From an uncultured Sphingomonas sp. (GTDB taxonomy: Bacteria; Pseudomonadota; Alphaproteobacteria; Sphingomonadales; Sphingomonadaceae), in NCBI RefSeq assembly GCF_913777625.1, contig NZ_CAJYTI010000030.1:1-64000 (forward strand): DNA of 64,000 nt. Reading direction: 5' to 3'. Each line of letters opens with the position of its first letter. The stretch's first letter is position 1. The notes under the pieces are model-generated. The model was not told where the DNA came from and made no database searches. It saw only the letters and a list, made by a program, of their open reading frames with translations. A program made the translations under genes and the position numbers. Shown here piece by piece: positions 45,031 to 53,568 of this stretch.

Positions 45031-45830
45031 TTGGCGGCGGGGCTTGCCGCCGGTGCAGGGGCAGGAGCCTGGGCGGGCGCATCGCCCGGCGCCGGAGCGG
45101 CACCGGCCTTGTCGCCGGCAGCCTTGGCGGCCTCGAGCGCCTTGTTGGCCTGTTCCTGGATCCGCTGGCGGAGCGCCGCGCGGTCCAGCACCTTGGGCAG
45201 CGCGAACTCGGATGCGGGGATCGCGCCCGGCTTCACGTCCTGCAGGGTAAGCGCTTCGCCGAGGCGGAGCACCGCGCCCTTGGCGATCACGTCTTCCAGC
45301 GTCTTCTCGGCCTTGGGCACGCTGGTGAACATGGTCGACATGCGTGCGCTGGTCAGGCGGGTCTGCATGCCGATCGCCTGGGCGACGTTCTTCAGGCGCG
45401 AATCATCGCTGATCACGATGCGGATCGAATCGCCCTGCGGGTTGCCCTTGGGCTGGACGCTCCAGATCGTGCCCTTCTGGTCGCCGACCTTTTCCTCGCC
45501 GACCTGAACCGCCTCATATTCGGGGTCCTGCGGCAGCGCCTGGGGCTTCATGCCCTTTTCCTTGGCGATGTCCTGCGTAGCGGCGACGAAGTCGGCGAAG
45601 CTGGCGGCGAACTTGTCGTTGCCGTCGGTGATGACGACGTAATCGGTGCCGCCCTTGCGGATCAGCGTCTGCGGGCCGGCTTCCAGCTTGGCGTCGCCAT
45701 TGGCGGCCGCCTTCACCGTGATCTGGCCGCGGCCACCGGCAGCGGCATAGTGCGCGGTCACGTCTTCGGGCGCTTTCGAGCAGGCCGCGACGAGCGCGAG
45801 CGTGGTAATCGTGAGAGTCTTGCGGAGCAT
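45027..45830 (-). CDS. Lipoprotein, tandem paralogue
   Basis: 267 residues with a lipoprotein signal ([17 protein letters not shown]; lipobox VAAC). The mature part has [50 protein letters not shown] and [25 protein letters not shown], then a predicted helix and an Ala/Pro-rich tail. Its relation to the downstream gene is clear from motif order. ATG 45830 faces away from recF (75 bp between starts). Function unknown; two related envelope proteins from one mRNA suggest a heteromer or duplicated binding protein. Confidence 0.65.
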   Translation of the reverse strand: MLRKTLTITTLALVAACSKAPEDVTAHYAAAGGRGQITVKAAANGDAKLEAGPQTLIRKGGTDYVVITDGNDKFAASFADFVAATQDIAKEKGMKPQALPQDPEYEAVQVGEEKVGDQKGTIWSVQPKGNPQGDSIRIVISDDSRLKNVAQAIGMQTRLTSARMSTMFTSVPKAEKTLEDVIAKGAVLRLGEALTLQDVKPGAIPASEFALPKVLDRAALRQRIQEQANKALEAAKAAGDKAGAAPAPGDAPAQAPAPAPAASPAAK

Positions 45831-45905
45831 GTGTTTCTATCCCTTCGCCGCGAACTATCGGCCAAGCGGTGTTCGTCGGCAAGGTGCTGCGCTACAGCCC
45901 CATGC

Positions 45906-46973
45906 ATGGCCGTCAAGCGTCTCCTGCTCACCGACTTTCGCAATCATGCCGACGCGCTGCTGACCCCGGGCGACGATTTTGTGGTGCTGAGTGGTGAGAA
46001 TGGCGCGGGCAAGACCAACATCCTGGAGGCGGTGTCGCTGCTGGCGCCCGGGCGCGGTCTGCGCGGCGCCCCGCTGGGCGAAATGGCGCGCCAGGGCGGC
46101 CCCGGCGGATTCGGTATCGCCGCGACGCTGGATGCCGCCGAGATCGGCACCGGCACCCGTGCTGACGCGCCCGAGCGTCGGGTCGTCCGCGTCAACGGCG
46201 CCACGGCCGCCGCGACGAGCCTTGCCCAGTGGCTGGTGGTCCTGTGGCTGACGCCTGCGATGGACCGGCTGTTCCTCGAAGCGCCGGGCGAGCGCCGCCG
46301 CTTCTTCGACCGGCTGACCCTGGCGCTGAATCCGCGCCATGCCCATGAAGCGACCCGCTACGAAGCCGCGATGCGCGAACGCAACCGGTTGCTGGCCGAC
46401 GAGATGCCGCCCGACCCGGCCTGGCTCGATGCCCTTGAGGCGCGGATGGCGGAGCATGGCGCCGCGATCGATGCGGCGCGCCGCGAGACGGTGGCGGCGC
46501 TGGGCGGCCGTCTCGCCGATCAGCCCGCAGGACCGTTTGCGCGGGCCGGGCTCAAGCTGGAGGGGGGGCAGGGCGATGCAGCCGCGCTCGCCATCGCCCT
46601 GCGCGAAGGCCGCCGCCGCGATGCCGCGGCCGGACGCACGCTTACCGGCCCGCACCGGGCCGATCTGGCCGTCACCCATCTCGACAAGGCGCAACCCGCG
46701 CATCTCTGCTCGACGGGCGAGCAGAAGGCGCTGCTGCTCGGCATCGTCCTCGCGCATGCCGAACTGGTCGCGGACCGTGTGGGCAGCCCGCCCATCCTGC
46801 TGCTCGACGAGGTCGCCGCGCATCTCGATCCCGGGCGCCGCGCGGCGCTGTTCGACCGGCTGGCAGGCCGGGGGCAGGTGTGGATGACCGGTACCGAGCC
46901 TGCGCTGTTCGAGGCCGTGCCCGCCACCGCCACCCGCTACCGGGTGGAGGGCGGCAGGATCGAACGCGCCTGA
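45906..46973 (+). CDS. recF: DNA replication and repair protein RecF
   Basis: ABC-type ATPase that helps load RecA at gaps with RecO/RecR. 355 residues: [19 protein letters not shown] start, Walker [22 protein letters not shown] near 30, [28 protein letters not shown] near 115, signature [20 protein letters not shown] near 265 and Walker [17 protein letters not shown] near 300. ATG 45906. Ends 3 bp from the stop of the convergent peptidase. Confidence 0.96.
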   Translation: MAVKRLLLTDFRNHADALLTPGDDFVVLSGENGAGKTNILEAVSLLAPGRGLRGAPLGEMARQGGPGGFGIAATLDAAEIGTGTRADAPERRVVRVNGATAAATSLAQWLVVLWLTPAMDRLFLEAPGERRRFFDRLTLALNPRHAHEATRYEAAMRERNRLLADEMPPDPAWLDALEARMAEHGAAIDAARRETVAALGGRLADQPAGPFARAGLKLEGGQGDAAALAIALREGRRRDAAAGRTLTGPHRADLAVTHLDKAQPAHLCSTGEQKALLLGIVLAHAELVADRVGSPPILLLDEVAAHLDPGRRAALFDRLAGRGQVWMTGTEPALFEAVPATATRYRVEGGRIERA

Positions 46974-46976
46974 ACG

Positions 46977-48383
46977 TCACTCCTGTTCGGCATAGGCCTT
47001 CACCAGGTCGAACAGATAGTCGCGACCGGTATAGAGCGAACGCACCTCGATCCGCTCGTTGAGGCCGTGGACGCCGTTGCCGTCGGGGTCCCCCCAGGCG
47101 CCGGGCACGCCATAGGTCGGGATGCCCACCGCGGCGAGGAAGATGCCGTCGGTGGCGCCGGTCATCATCGTCGGCACCATCGGCACGCCGGGGAAATATC
47201 TGGCGACGAGCTTCTCCGCAGGGCCCACCACCTTCGGGTCGAGCGCCGGCGGCTTGGCCAGCGGGCGAACCGGCGGGACCATGGTGACCGTCACCTTCGC
47301 ATCGCCGATCGCGGCCGTCAGCGCCTTCTGGACTTCCTCGCTGCTATGGCCGGGGAAGATGCGGCAGTTGATGTTGGCCGCCGCCCGCTGGGGCAGCGCG
47401 TTGTTGGCATGGCCGCCTTCGAGCAGCGTGGCGACGCAGGTGGTGCGCAGCATCGAATGGTAGATGCGATCGGTGTTGAGCAGCGTCTCGGCCGCCTTGT
47501 CGGCCGGATTGGCGGCGATGGCAACCATCGCCTTGCCCATCGCATCGTCGCGCGCGGCGCCGGCCTTGGCGAAATAGGCGCGGGTGGTGTCGGAGAGCTC
47601 CAGCGGGAACTCATGGTCGCGGATCTTCACCAGCGCGTCGGCCAGTGCGTAGATCGCGTTTTCCCGCACCGGAATCGAGCTGTGGCCGCCGGGGTTGCTC
47701 GTCTCCAGCCGGTAGTTCTGGACCGCCTTCTCGCCGACCTGCATGCTCTGGACGAGGACCTTGCCATGCCCGTCCGACTTGCCGCCGCCGCCTTCGTTGA
47801 GCGCGAATTCGGCGTCGATCAGGTCGCGCTTGTTCTTCGACAGCCATTCGGCGCCGTTGAACGCCCAGGTCGTTTCCTCGCCGCAGGTCAGCGCCAGCTT
47901 GACCGTGCGCTTGGGCTTGTACCCCGCCTGCTGGAAGCGGATCAGCGTGTCCGCGAAAGTTGCGGCCATCGCCTTGTCGTCGCTGGTGCCGCGGGCATAA
48001 TAATAGCCGTTCTCCTCGACCAGCTTGAACGGATCGCGGGTCCAGTCCTCGCGCTTGGCGGCGACCACGTCGATATGCGCGAGCAGCAGGATCGGCTTGG
48101 CCTTCCTCGACGTGCCCGGATAGACGGCGACCAGCCCGCCATCCTTGGGATGGTCGGGCGTCGCGAACAGGGTCAGCTGATCGTCCTTGAACCCGGCAGC
48201 CTTCATCCGCGCGGCGATCTGCTCGGCGGCCTGGGTGCAACTGCCGACATTGACGACGGTGTTGGTCTCGACGAGTTCCTTGTAGAGTTCGAAGAACTTG
48301 GCCTGGTCCGGCCGGGTCTGCGCGGCGGCCGGTGCCGCGATCGCGAGTGCAAGCCCGGCGGTGGCGGCGAGAAGCGACTTCAT
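46977..48383 (-). CDS. Exported M20-family metallopeptidase
   Basis: 468 residues with a signal peptide (ALAIAAPAAAQ). Zinc-site residues of the M20 dipeptidase/carboxypeptidase family are in place: HIDVV near 107, the bridging Asp in ARGTSDDKAM, catalytic Glu-Glu in CGEETTW near 175, Asp/Glu in FALNEGGG, and the C-terminal His in GVHGLNERIEV. The dimerisation domain with SNPGGHSSIP lies between. Predicted periplasmic amidohydrolase or peptidase; substrate unknown. Convergent with recF, divergent from the helicase gene. Confidence 0.9.
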   Translation of the reverse strand: MKSLLAATAGLALAIAAPAAAQTRPDQAKFFELYKELVETNTVVNVGSCTQAAEQIAARMKAAGFKDDQLTLFATPDHPKDGGLVAVYPGTSRKAKPILLLAHIDVVAAKREDWTRDPFKLVEENGYYYARGTSDDKAMAATFADTLIRFQQAGYKPKRTVKLALTCGEETTWAFNGAEWLSKNKRDLIDAEFALNEGGGGKSDGHGKVLVQSMQVGEKAVQNYRLETSNPGGHSSIPVRENAIYALADALVKIRDHEFPLELSDTTRAYFAKAGAARDDAMGKAMVAIAANPADKAAETLLNTDRIYHSMLRTTCVATLLEGGHANNALPQRAAANINCRIFPGHSSEEVQKALTAAIGDAKVTVTMVPPVRPLAKPPALDPKVVGPAEKLVARYFPGVPMVPTMMTGATDGIFLAAVGIPTYGVPGAWGDPDGNGVHGLNERIEVRSLYTGRDYLFDLVKAYAEQE

Positions 48384-48479
48384 CTGGTGTTCCCCTGTTG
48401 CCCTGCAAGCAATGGAGCATGCGCGCGCCCGAAAGGGAAGCGCCTCCCCAGCAGCCGAAAGGCTCCCTACATAGGGGCG

Positions 48480-50891
48480 GTGCCCGCCGATCTCCCCGCA
48501 CCTCTGGCCGACTGGTTCACCGCGCGCGGATGGGCGCCGCGGCGGCACCAGTGGGACATGCTCGCCGCCGCACGGGCGGGGCGGCATGCGCTGCTCGTCG
48601 CGCCTACGGGTGCCGGCAAGACGCTGTCGGGCTTCCTGCCGACGCTCGCCGATCTGATCGAGGCGCCGGCCGAGGGGCTGCACACGCTCTACATCTCGCC
48701 GCTGAAGGCGCTGGCGGTGGACGTGCAGCGCAACCTGCTCACCCCCATCGAACAGATGGGCCTGCCGATCCGGGTCGAGACGCGCACCGGCGATACGCCG
48801 CACGAAAAGAAGGTCCGCCAGCGCGCCCGCCCGCCCCAGGTGCTGATGACCACCCCCGAATCGCTCAGCCTGCTGCTCTCCTACGAGGACAGCCTGACGA
48901 TGTTCTCGGGGTTGAAGACGGTGGTGATCGACGAGATCCACGCCTTCGCCACCGGCAAGCGCGGCGACCTGCTGGCGCTGGCGCTGGCCCGGCTGGAACG
49001 GCTGGCGCCCGGGTTCCGCCGGGTGGGCCTTTCCGCCACGGTTGCCGATCCGGACGGCTATCGCGCCTGGCTCGCCCCCTATGGCGACATCGATTCGGTG
49101 ACGCTGGTGCAGGGCGAAAGGGGCGCCGACCCCGATATCGCGATCCTGCTGCCCGAGGGCCGCGTGCCTTGGGCCGGACATTCGGGCATCTATGCCATCC
49201 CGCAGGTGATGGCGGAGATCGAGACGCACAAGACGACGATCGTCTTCTGCAACACGCGCGGGCTGGCGGAGCTGGTCTTCCAGCAGCTGTGGAAGGTCAA
49301 CGACCTCAAGCTGCCGATCGGCGTCCACCATGGCAGCCTCAGCCTGGAGGCGCGGCAAAAGGCCGAGCAGGCGATGGCGGACGGACGGCTGCGGGCGCTG
49401 GTCGCCACCGCCAGCCTCGACCTCGGCGTCGACTGGGGCGATGTCGATTGCGTGATCCAGATGGGGGCGCCCAAGGGCTCCTCCCGCCTGCTCCAGCGGA
49501 TCGGTCGCGCCAACCACCGGCTCGACGAGGCCAGCGAAGCGGTGCTGATCCCCGGCAACCGCTTCGAATATCTGGAGGCGCGTGCGGCGCTGGATGCCGT
49601 GGAAGCCGGCGAGCTGGACCCGGACATCTTCCGCCCCGGCGCGCTCGACGTGCTCGCCCAGCACATCATGGGCTGCGCCTGCGCCGCTCCCTTCCGGGCG
49701 GTCGACATGCTGCAGGAGGTGCGTGCAGCATTGCCCTATTCGGCGCTCACCGAGGAGGTGTTCGATCGCGTCCTCAACTTCATCGCCGATGGCGGCTACA
49801 GCCTGCGCGCCTATGACAAGTTCAAGCGGCTGACTCAGGGCAAGGACGGCGTCTGGCGGGTGACCCAGCCCAATTTTGTTGCGCAGCATCGGCTCAATGC
49901 CGGCATCATCGTCGAATCGCCGATGCTGGAGGTGCGCTTCAAGAACGGCAGGCGGCTGGGCAAGGTGGAGGAGGGGTTCGCCGCCTCGCTATCGCCCGGC
50001 GACACCTTCTTCTTCGCCGGCCTGGCGCTGGAAGTCGAGCGGGTGGAGGCCACCGACCTGATCGTCCGCGCCACGGCCAAGCAGGCGCGGGTGCCGAGCT
50101 ATATGGGCGCGCGGCTGGCGATCACCGCCAACCTCGCCGATCGCGTGCGCAGCTTCCTGTTCGATCGCAGCCAGTGGGTGCGCTTCCCGGCGGATGTGCG
50201 CGAATGGCTGGAGACGCAGGATCGACGCTCGGCGCTGCCCGCGCCGGGCCAGCTGCTGGTCGAGGCCTTCCCGCACGAAGGCCGCCACCACCTCGTCATC
50301 TACAGCTTCGAGGGCTGGAACGCGCATCAGTCGCTCGGCATGCTGGTGACGCGGCGGATGGAGGCGCTGGGGCTCAAGCCCTTGGGCTTCGTCGCCAATG
50401 ACTATGCGCTGGCGGTCTATGGGCTGGAGAAGGTCACCGATCCGCGCCCGCTCTTCTCGCCCGATATCCTCGAGCACGAGTTCGTCGACTGGGTGCAGGG
50501 CTCGGCGCTGCTCAAGCGCGCCTTCCGCGAAGTGGCGATCATCGGCGGGCTGGTCGAGCGCCAGCATCCGGGGAAGAAGAAGACCGGGCGGCAGGTCACC
50601 TTCTCGACCGACCTGATCTACGACGTGCTCCGCAAATACGAGCCGGACCATCTGCTGCTCCGCGCCGCCTGGGAAGATGCGCGGGCGAAGATGACCGATG
50701 TCGGCCGCCTCGCCCGGCTGCTCGACGAGGCGGGCGAGCGGATGCTCCATGTCGATCTGGAGCGGGTCAGTCCCATGGCAGTCCCGGTGCTGATCATGAT
50801 CGGTCGCGAGTCGGTGGCGCAGGGCACCACCGAAGATGCGCTGCTCGAAGAGGCGGAGGCGATTGCTGCCGAGGCGATGCGGCTCGACTGA
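48480..50891 (+). CDS. Lhr-type DEXH helicase (ligase-associated type)
   Basis: 803-residue ATP-dependent helicase of the Lhr-core family seen in DNA-damage-response ligase operons. Walker A APTGAGKTLSG near 41, DEIH box VVIDEIHAF near 150, FSATV-like LSATV near 185, SF2 motifs VFCNTRGLAELVFQQL and IQMGAPKGSSRLLQRIGRANH near 330. Lhr winged-helix and barrel regions follow. GTG 48480 is chosen since it directly precedes PADLPAPLADWF. The usual partners (ATP-dependent ligase, exonuclease, PdeM-type phosphoesterase) are not adjacent; the next gene is an aspartic protease. Confidence 0.88.
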   Translation: MPADLPAPLADWFTARGWAPRRHQWDMLAAARAGRHALLVAPTGAGKTLSGFLPTLADLIEAPAEGLHTLYISPLKALAVDVQRNLLTPIEQMGLPIRVETRTGDTPHEKKVRQRARPPQVLMTTPESLSLLLSYEDSLTMFSGLKTVVIDEIHAFATGKRGDLLALALARLERLAPGFRRVGLSATVADPDGYRAWLAPYGDIDSVTLVQGERGADPDIAILLPEGRVPWAGHSGIYAIPQVMAEIETHKTTIVFCNTRGLAELVFQQLWKVNDLKLPIGVHHGSLSLEARQKAEQAMADGRLRALVATASLDLGVDWGDVDCVIQMGAPKGSSRLLQRIGRANHRLDEASEAVLIPGNRFEYLEARAALDAVEAGELDPDIFRPGALDVLAQHIMGCACAAPFRAVDMLQEVRAALPYSALTEEVFDRVLNFIADGGYSLRAYDKFKRLTQGKDGVWRVTQPNFVAQHRLNAGIIVESPMLEVRFKNGRRLGKVEEGFAASLSPGDTFFFAGLALEVERVEATDLIVRATAKQARVPSYMGARLAITANLADRVRSFLFDRSQWVRFPADVREWLETQDRRSALPAPGQLLVEAFPHEGRHHLVIYSFEGWNAHQSLGMLVTRRMEALGLKPLGFVANDYALAVYGLEKVTDPRPLFSPDILEHEFVDWVQGSALLKRAFREVAIIGGLVERQHPGKKKTGRQVTFSTDLIYDVLRKYEPDHLLLRAAWEDARAKMTDVGRLARLLDEAGERMLHVDLERVSPMAVPVLIMIGRESVAQGTTEDALLEEAEAIAAEAMRLD

Positions 50892-50944
50892 CCCCGTTCT
50901 TTTGCGGGATTGCTGCGCAACATGGATAGGCGTAGATTTGCTAC

Positions 50945-51946
50945 ATGGTTGGAGTCTCGTCTGCGTTGATCTTTTGGGGGCTGCCGCTCGGCCTGCTCGG
51001 CAGTGGACCGATCGAGCCGCGCCCAGATCCCGAAACCGTCGCGGCGGCACAGCCCGACGCGATCCAGCTGGCGCTGGGCGAGACCAGTGCGCGGCTCACC
51101 GTACCGGTCGCGATCCGCAAGCAGGGGCCGTACAACTTCATCATCGATACCGGTGCAGAGCGCACCGTGGTGTCGCACGAGCTTGCCGGCCGGCTGGGGT
51201 TGACGGCGGGGGCAGAGGTCACCGTCACGTCGATGACGGGGCGTAGCCGCGTCGGCACGGTGATCGTGCCCGATCTTACCATTGAGTCGATCGGCACCAC
51301 CCACCGGATCGTCGCGCCGGCCTTCGAGGCGCGCAATATCGGCGCGGCCGGACTGCTCGGCATCGACACGCTGCGCGACCACCAGGTGACGATCGACTTC
51401 GACACCGGCACCATGGCGGTGCGCCCCAGCGTCAAGCGCAAGAAGAACGAAAAGCATGATCCCGACGAGATCGTCGTTTCCGCCAAGGACCAGTTCGGCC
51501 AGCTGATCGTCACCGATGCCTATTACGCCAATCTGCGCGTGCAGGTGGTGCTCGATACCGGCTCGCAGGTGACGATGGGCAACGAGGCGTTGCGCCGGAA
51601 GGTCGGCCGCAATGTCGGCGTGCTGCAGACGATCGAGCTGACCAGCGTCGATGGCGGCAAGACCCAGGCGCAATATGGCCAGGTGCCGTCGATGCGGGTG
51701 AGCAACGTCGCCTTCGACACGCTGCCGATCGCGTTTGCCGAGGCCGAGCCGTTCAAGCGTTTCGGACTGACCCGGCGACCGGCGATCATGCTCGGCATGG
51801 ACGCGATGCGCAGTTTCCGCAGGGTAGAGATCGACTTTCCCAATCGGCAGGTGCGGTTCTTCATGCCGCGCGGATTCCATACGCGACGGCCGGACTATAC
51901 CTCGCCGCTGCTGCCGCCCTCCGCGGGATCCGCGGGACGCGATTGA
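50945..51946 (+). CDS. Single-chain double retropepsin-like aspartic protease
   Basis: 333 residues with an N-terminal hydrophobic segment (LIFWGLPLGLLGSG), predicted exported or anchored. It contains two retropepsin-type active-site motifs, FIIDTGAERTVVS near residue 72 and VVLDTGSQVTMGN near 200. Each is followed by a flap-like region and a GLLGIDTLR / IMLGMDAMR segment equivalent to the second hydrophobic-hydrophobic-Gly motif. So one chain may form the pseudo-dimer that retroviral proteases make from two subunits. Function unknown. The 3' end overlaps possible TTG start of the next gene. Confidence 0.82.
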   Translation: MVGVSSALIFWGLPLGLLGSGPIEPRPDPETVAAAQPDAIQLALGETSARLTVPVAIRKQGPYNFIIDTGAERTVVSHELAGRLGLTAGAEVTVTSMTGRSRVGTVIVPDLTIESIGTTHRIVAPAFEARNIGAAGLLGIDTLRDHQVTIDFDTGTMAVRPSVKRKKNEKHDPDEIVVSAKDQFGQLIVTDAYYANLRVQVVLDTGSQVTMGNEALRRKVGRNVGVLQTIELTSVDGGKTQAQYGQVPSMRVSNVAFDTLPIAFAEAEPFKRFGLTRRPAIMLGMDAMRSFRRVEIDFPNRQVRFFMPRGFHTRRPDYTSPLLPPSAGSAGRD

Positions 51947-51978
51947 CTTTATCCGTCGGGTCTGATTGGCCTGACCAC

Positions 51979-53412
51979 ATGACACCGCTTTCGCGCGCTT
52001 CGCTCGCCGGTCTCCCCGCCGGCATCCTCCGCCCCGGCCATGATCCGGCCGCGATCCGTACCGGCATCGTCCATTTCGGCCCCGGCGCGTTCCATCGCGC
52101 CCACCAGGCGGCCTTCCTCGACAAGGTGCTGGACCGCGATCCGCGCTGGGGCATCGCGGCGGTGTCGCTGCGCAGCGGCACCACCACCGATGCACTGAAG
52201 GCGCAGGACGGGCTCTACACGCTGGCGGTGATCGATCGCGAGCCCTCCACCCGCATCATCGCCGCGCATTCGGAGGCGATCGGGCCGGGCGAGGGGGCGC
52301 GGCTCCGCGCGCTGCTCGCCAGCCCGGAGGTGCGGATCGCCACCAGCACGGTGACCGAGAAAGGCTATTGCCTGGGCGGAGACGGCACGCTCGACCTGGG
52401 CCATCCGGACATCGTCCACGATCTAACGCGGCCGGAGGAACCTGCGAGCGTGATCGGCTGGATCGTCGCCGGCCTCGCCGATCGCCGCGCCGCCGGGGTG
52501 GCGCCGTTCGCGGTGCTCTGCTGCGACAACATGACCGGCAATGGCGGCAAGCTCCGCGCCGCATGTGTGGCGCTGGCGCGGGCCTGGGATTCCGATCTCG
52601 CCGACTGGATCGCGGCGGACGTCGCCTTCCCGGATTCGATGGTCGATTCGATCACCCCGGCGAGCGACGCGGCGTTCCTTGCCAACGTGGCGGGGGATCT
52701 CGGCGTCGAGGACAAGGGCGCGGTGCAGCGCGAATCCTTCACCCAATGGGTGCTGCAGCGCTTCGACATGCCCGACGGCCCGGACCTCGCCGCGGCCGGC
52801 GTGACGCTGACCAGCGATGTGCGCGGCTATGAGCAGGCCAAGCTGCGCGTGCTCAACGGCAGCCATTCGAGCCTTGCCTATATCGGCCTGGTGCTCGGCC
52901 ACGAGACCGTGTTCGAAGCGATGTCGGACGCGGCACTGGGCGGCTTCGTGACCCGGCTGGCGCATGACGATATCGCGGCCTCGCTCGGCACGGTCGATGG
53001 GCTGGACGTGCCCGGCTATGTCGATGCGGTGCTCGACCGCTTCCGCAACCCGGCGATCCGCCATCTGCTGTCGCAGATTGCCTGGGACGGCTCGCAGAAG
53101 CTCCCCTATCGCCTGCTGGATACCACTGCGGCGGCGCTCGATGCCGGCCGCTCGGTGGAGCGGCTGGCCGTGCCGGTGGCGGCGTGGATCGCGTTCCTCG
53201 GCAACAAGGCCAAGGCGGGCGAGTCGATCACCGATCCGCTGGCGGATGTCCTCGCTACGGCCGCGACCGATGCGGCGCCGGTAGAGGCTGTGCTGGCGCT
53301 GCGGCAGGTGTTTCCTGCGCGGGTGGCGGAGGATGCGCAGTACCGGGAGGCTGTGGCATCCGCATATGCCGCGATCCAGGCCGGCAAGCTGGGCGAATTG
53401 CTGGCGGGGTGA
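51979..53412 (+). CDS. Mannitol dehydrogenase / fructuronate reductase family enzyme
   Basis: NAD-dependent long-chain polyol dehydrogenase. 477 residues from ATG 51979; an upstream TTG at 51943 would overlap the previous stop. N-terminal Rossmann domain with IVHFGPGAFHRAHQAAFLD near 30, and the catalytic lysine motif AKLRVLNGSHSSLAYIG near 295. The family includes mannitol 2-dehydrogenase, fructuronate and tagaturonate reductases; the substrate cannot be decided and no sugar-acid genes are adjacent. Confidence 0.9.
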   Translation: MTPLSRASLAGLPAGILRPGHDPAAIRTGIVHFGPGAFHRAHQAAFLDKVLDRDPRWGIAAVSLRSGTTTDALKAQDGLYTLAVIDREPSTRIIAAHSEAIGPGEGARLRALLASPEVRIATSTVTEKGYCLGGDGTLDLGHPDIVHDLTRPEEPASVIGWIVAGLADRRAAGVAPFAVLCCDNMTGNGGKLRAACVALARAWDSDLADWIAADVAFPDSMVDSITPASDAAFLANVAGDLGVEDKGAVQRESFTQWVLQRFDMPDGPDLAAAGVTLTSDVRGYEQAKLRVLNGSHSSLAYIGLVLGHETVFEAMSDAALGGFVTRLAHDDIAASLGTVDGLDVPGYVDAVLDRFRNPAIRHLLSQIAWDGSQKLPYRLLDTTAAALDAGRSVERLAVPVAAWIAFLGNKAKAGESITDPLADVLATAATDAAPVEAVLALRQVFPARVAEDAQYREAVASAYAAIQAGKLGELLAG

Positions 53413-53417
53413 GGCTT

Positions 53418-53564
53418 AAAGATCCTCCCCCGGAGGGGGAGGGGGACCGCCGCCGCAGGCGGTGGTGGAGGGGTGTTGGCGCTGGGACGGTGCCCGACAC
53501 ATCAGCGTCGACACCCCTCCGTCGCGCTGCGCGCGCCACCTCCCCCTCCGGGGAAAGATCTTTT
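53418..53564. repeat. Palindrome-rich intergenic element (family 2), second copy
   Basis: About 147 bp bounded by AAAGATCC and GGAAAGATCTTTT, made of CCTCCCCCGGAGGGGGAGG, CCGCCGCAGGCGG, GGAGGGGTGTTGG with its complement CGACACCCCTCC, and CGCGCTGCGCGCG. It fills the gap between the convergent dehydrogenase and OPT genes. Its left half is nearly identical to the reverse complement of the right half of the element at 19351-19485. Confidence 0.78.
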
Positions 53565-53568
53565 CAGG

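Noticed and set aside
42154..46973. Chromosomal origin near dnaN and recF
   Set aside because: No dnaA, no cluster of DnaA boxes and no AT-rich unwinding region was found.
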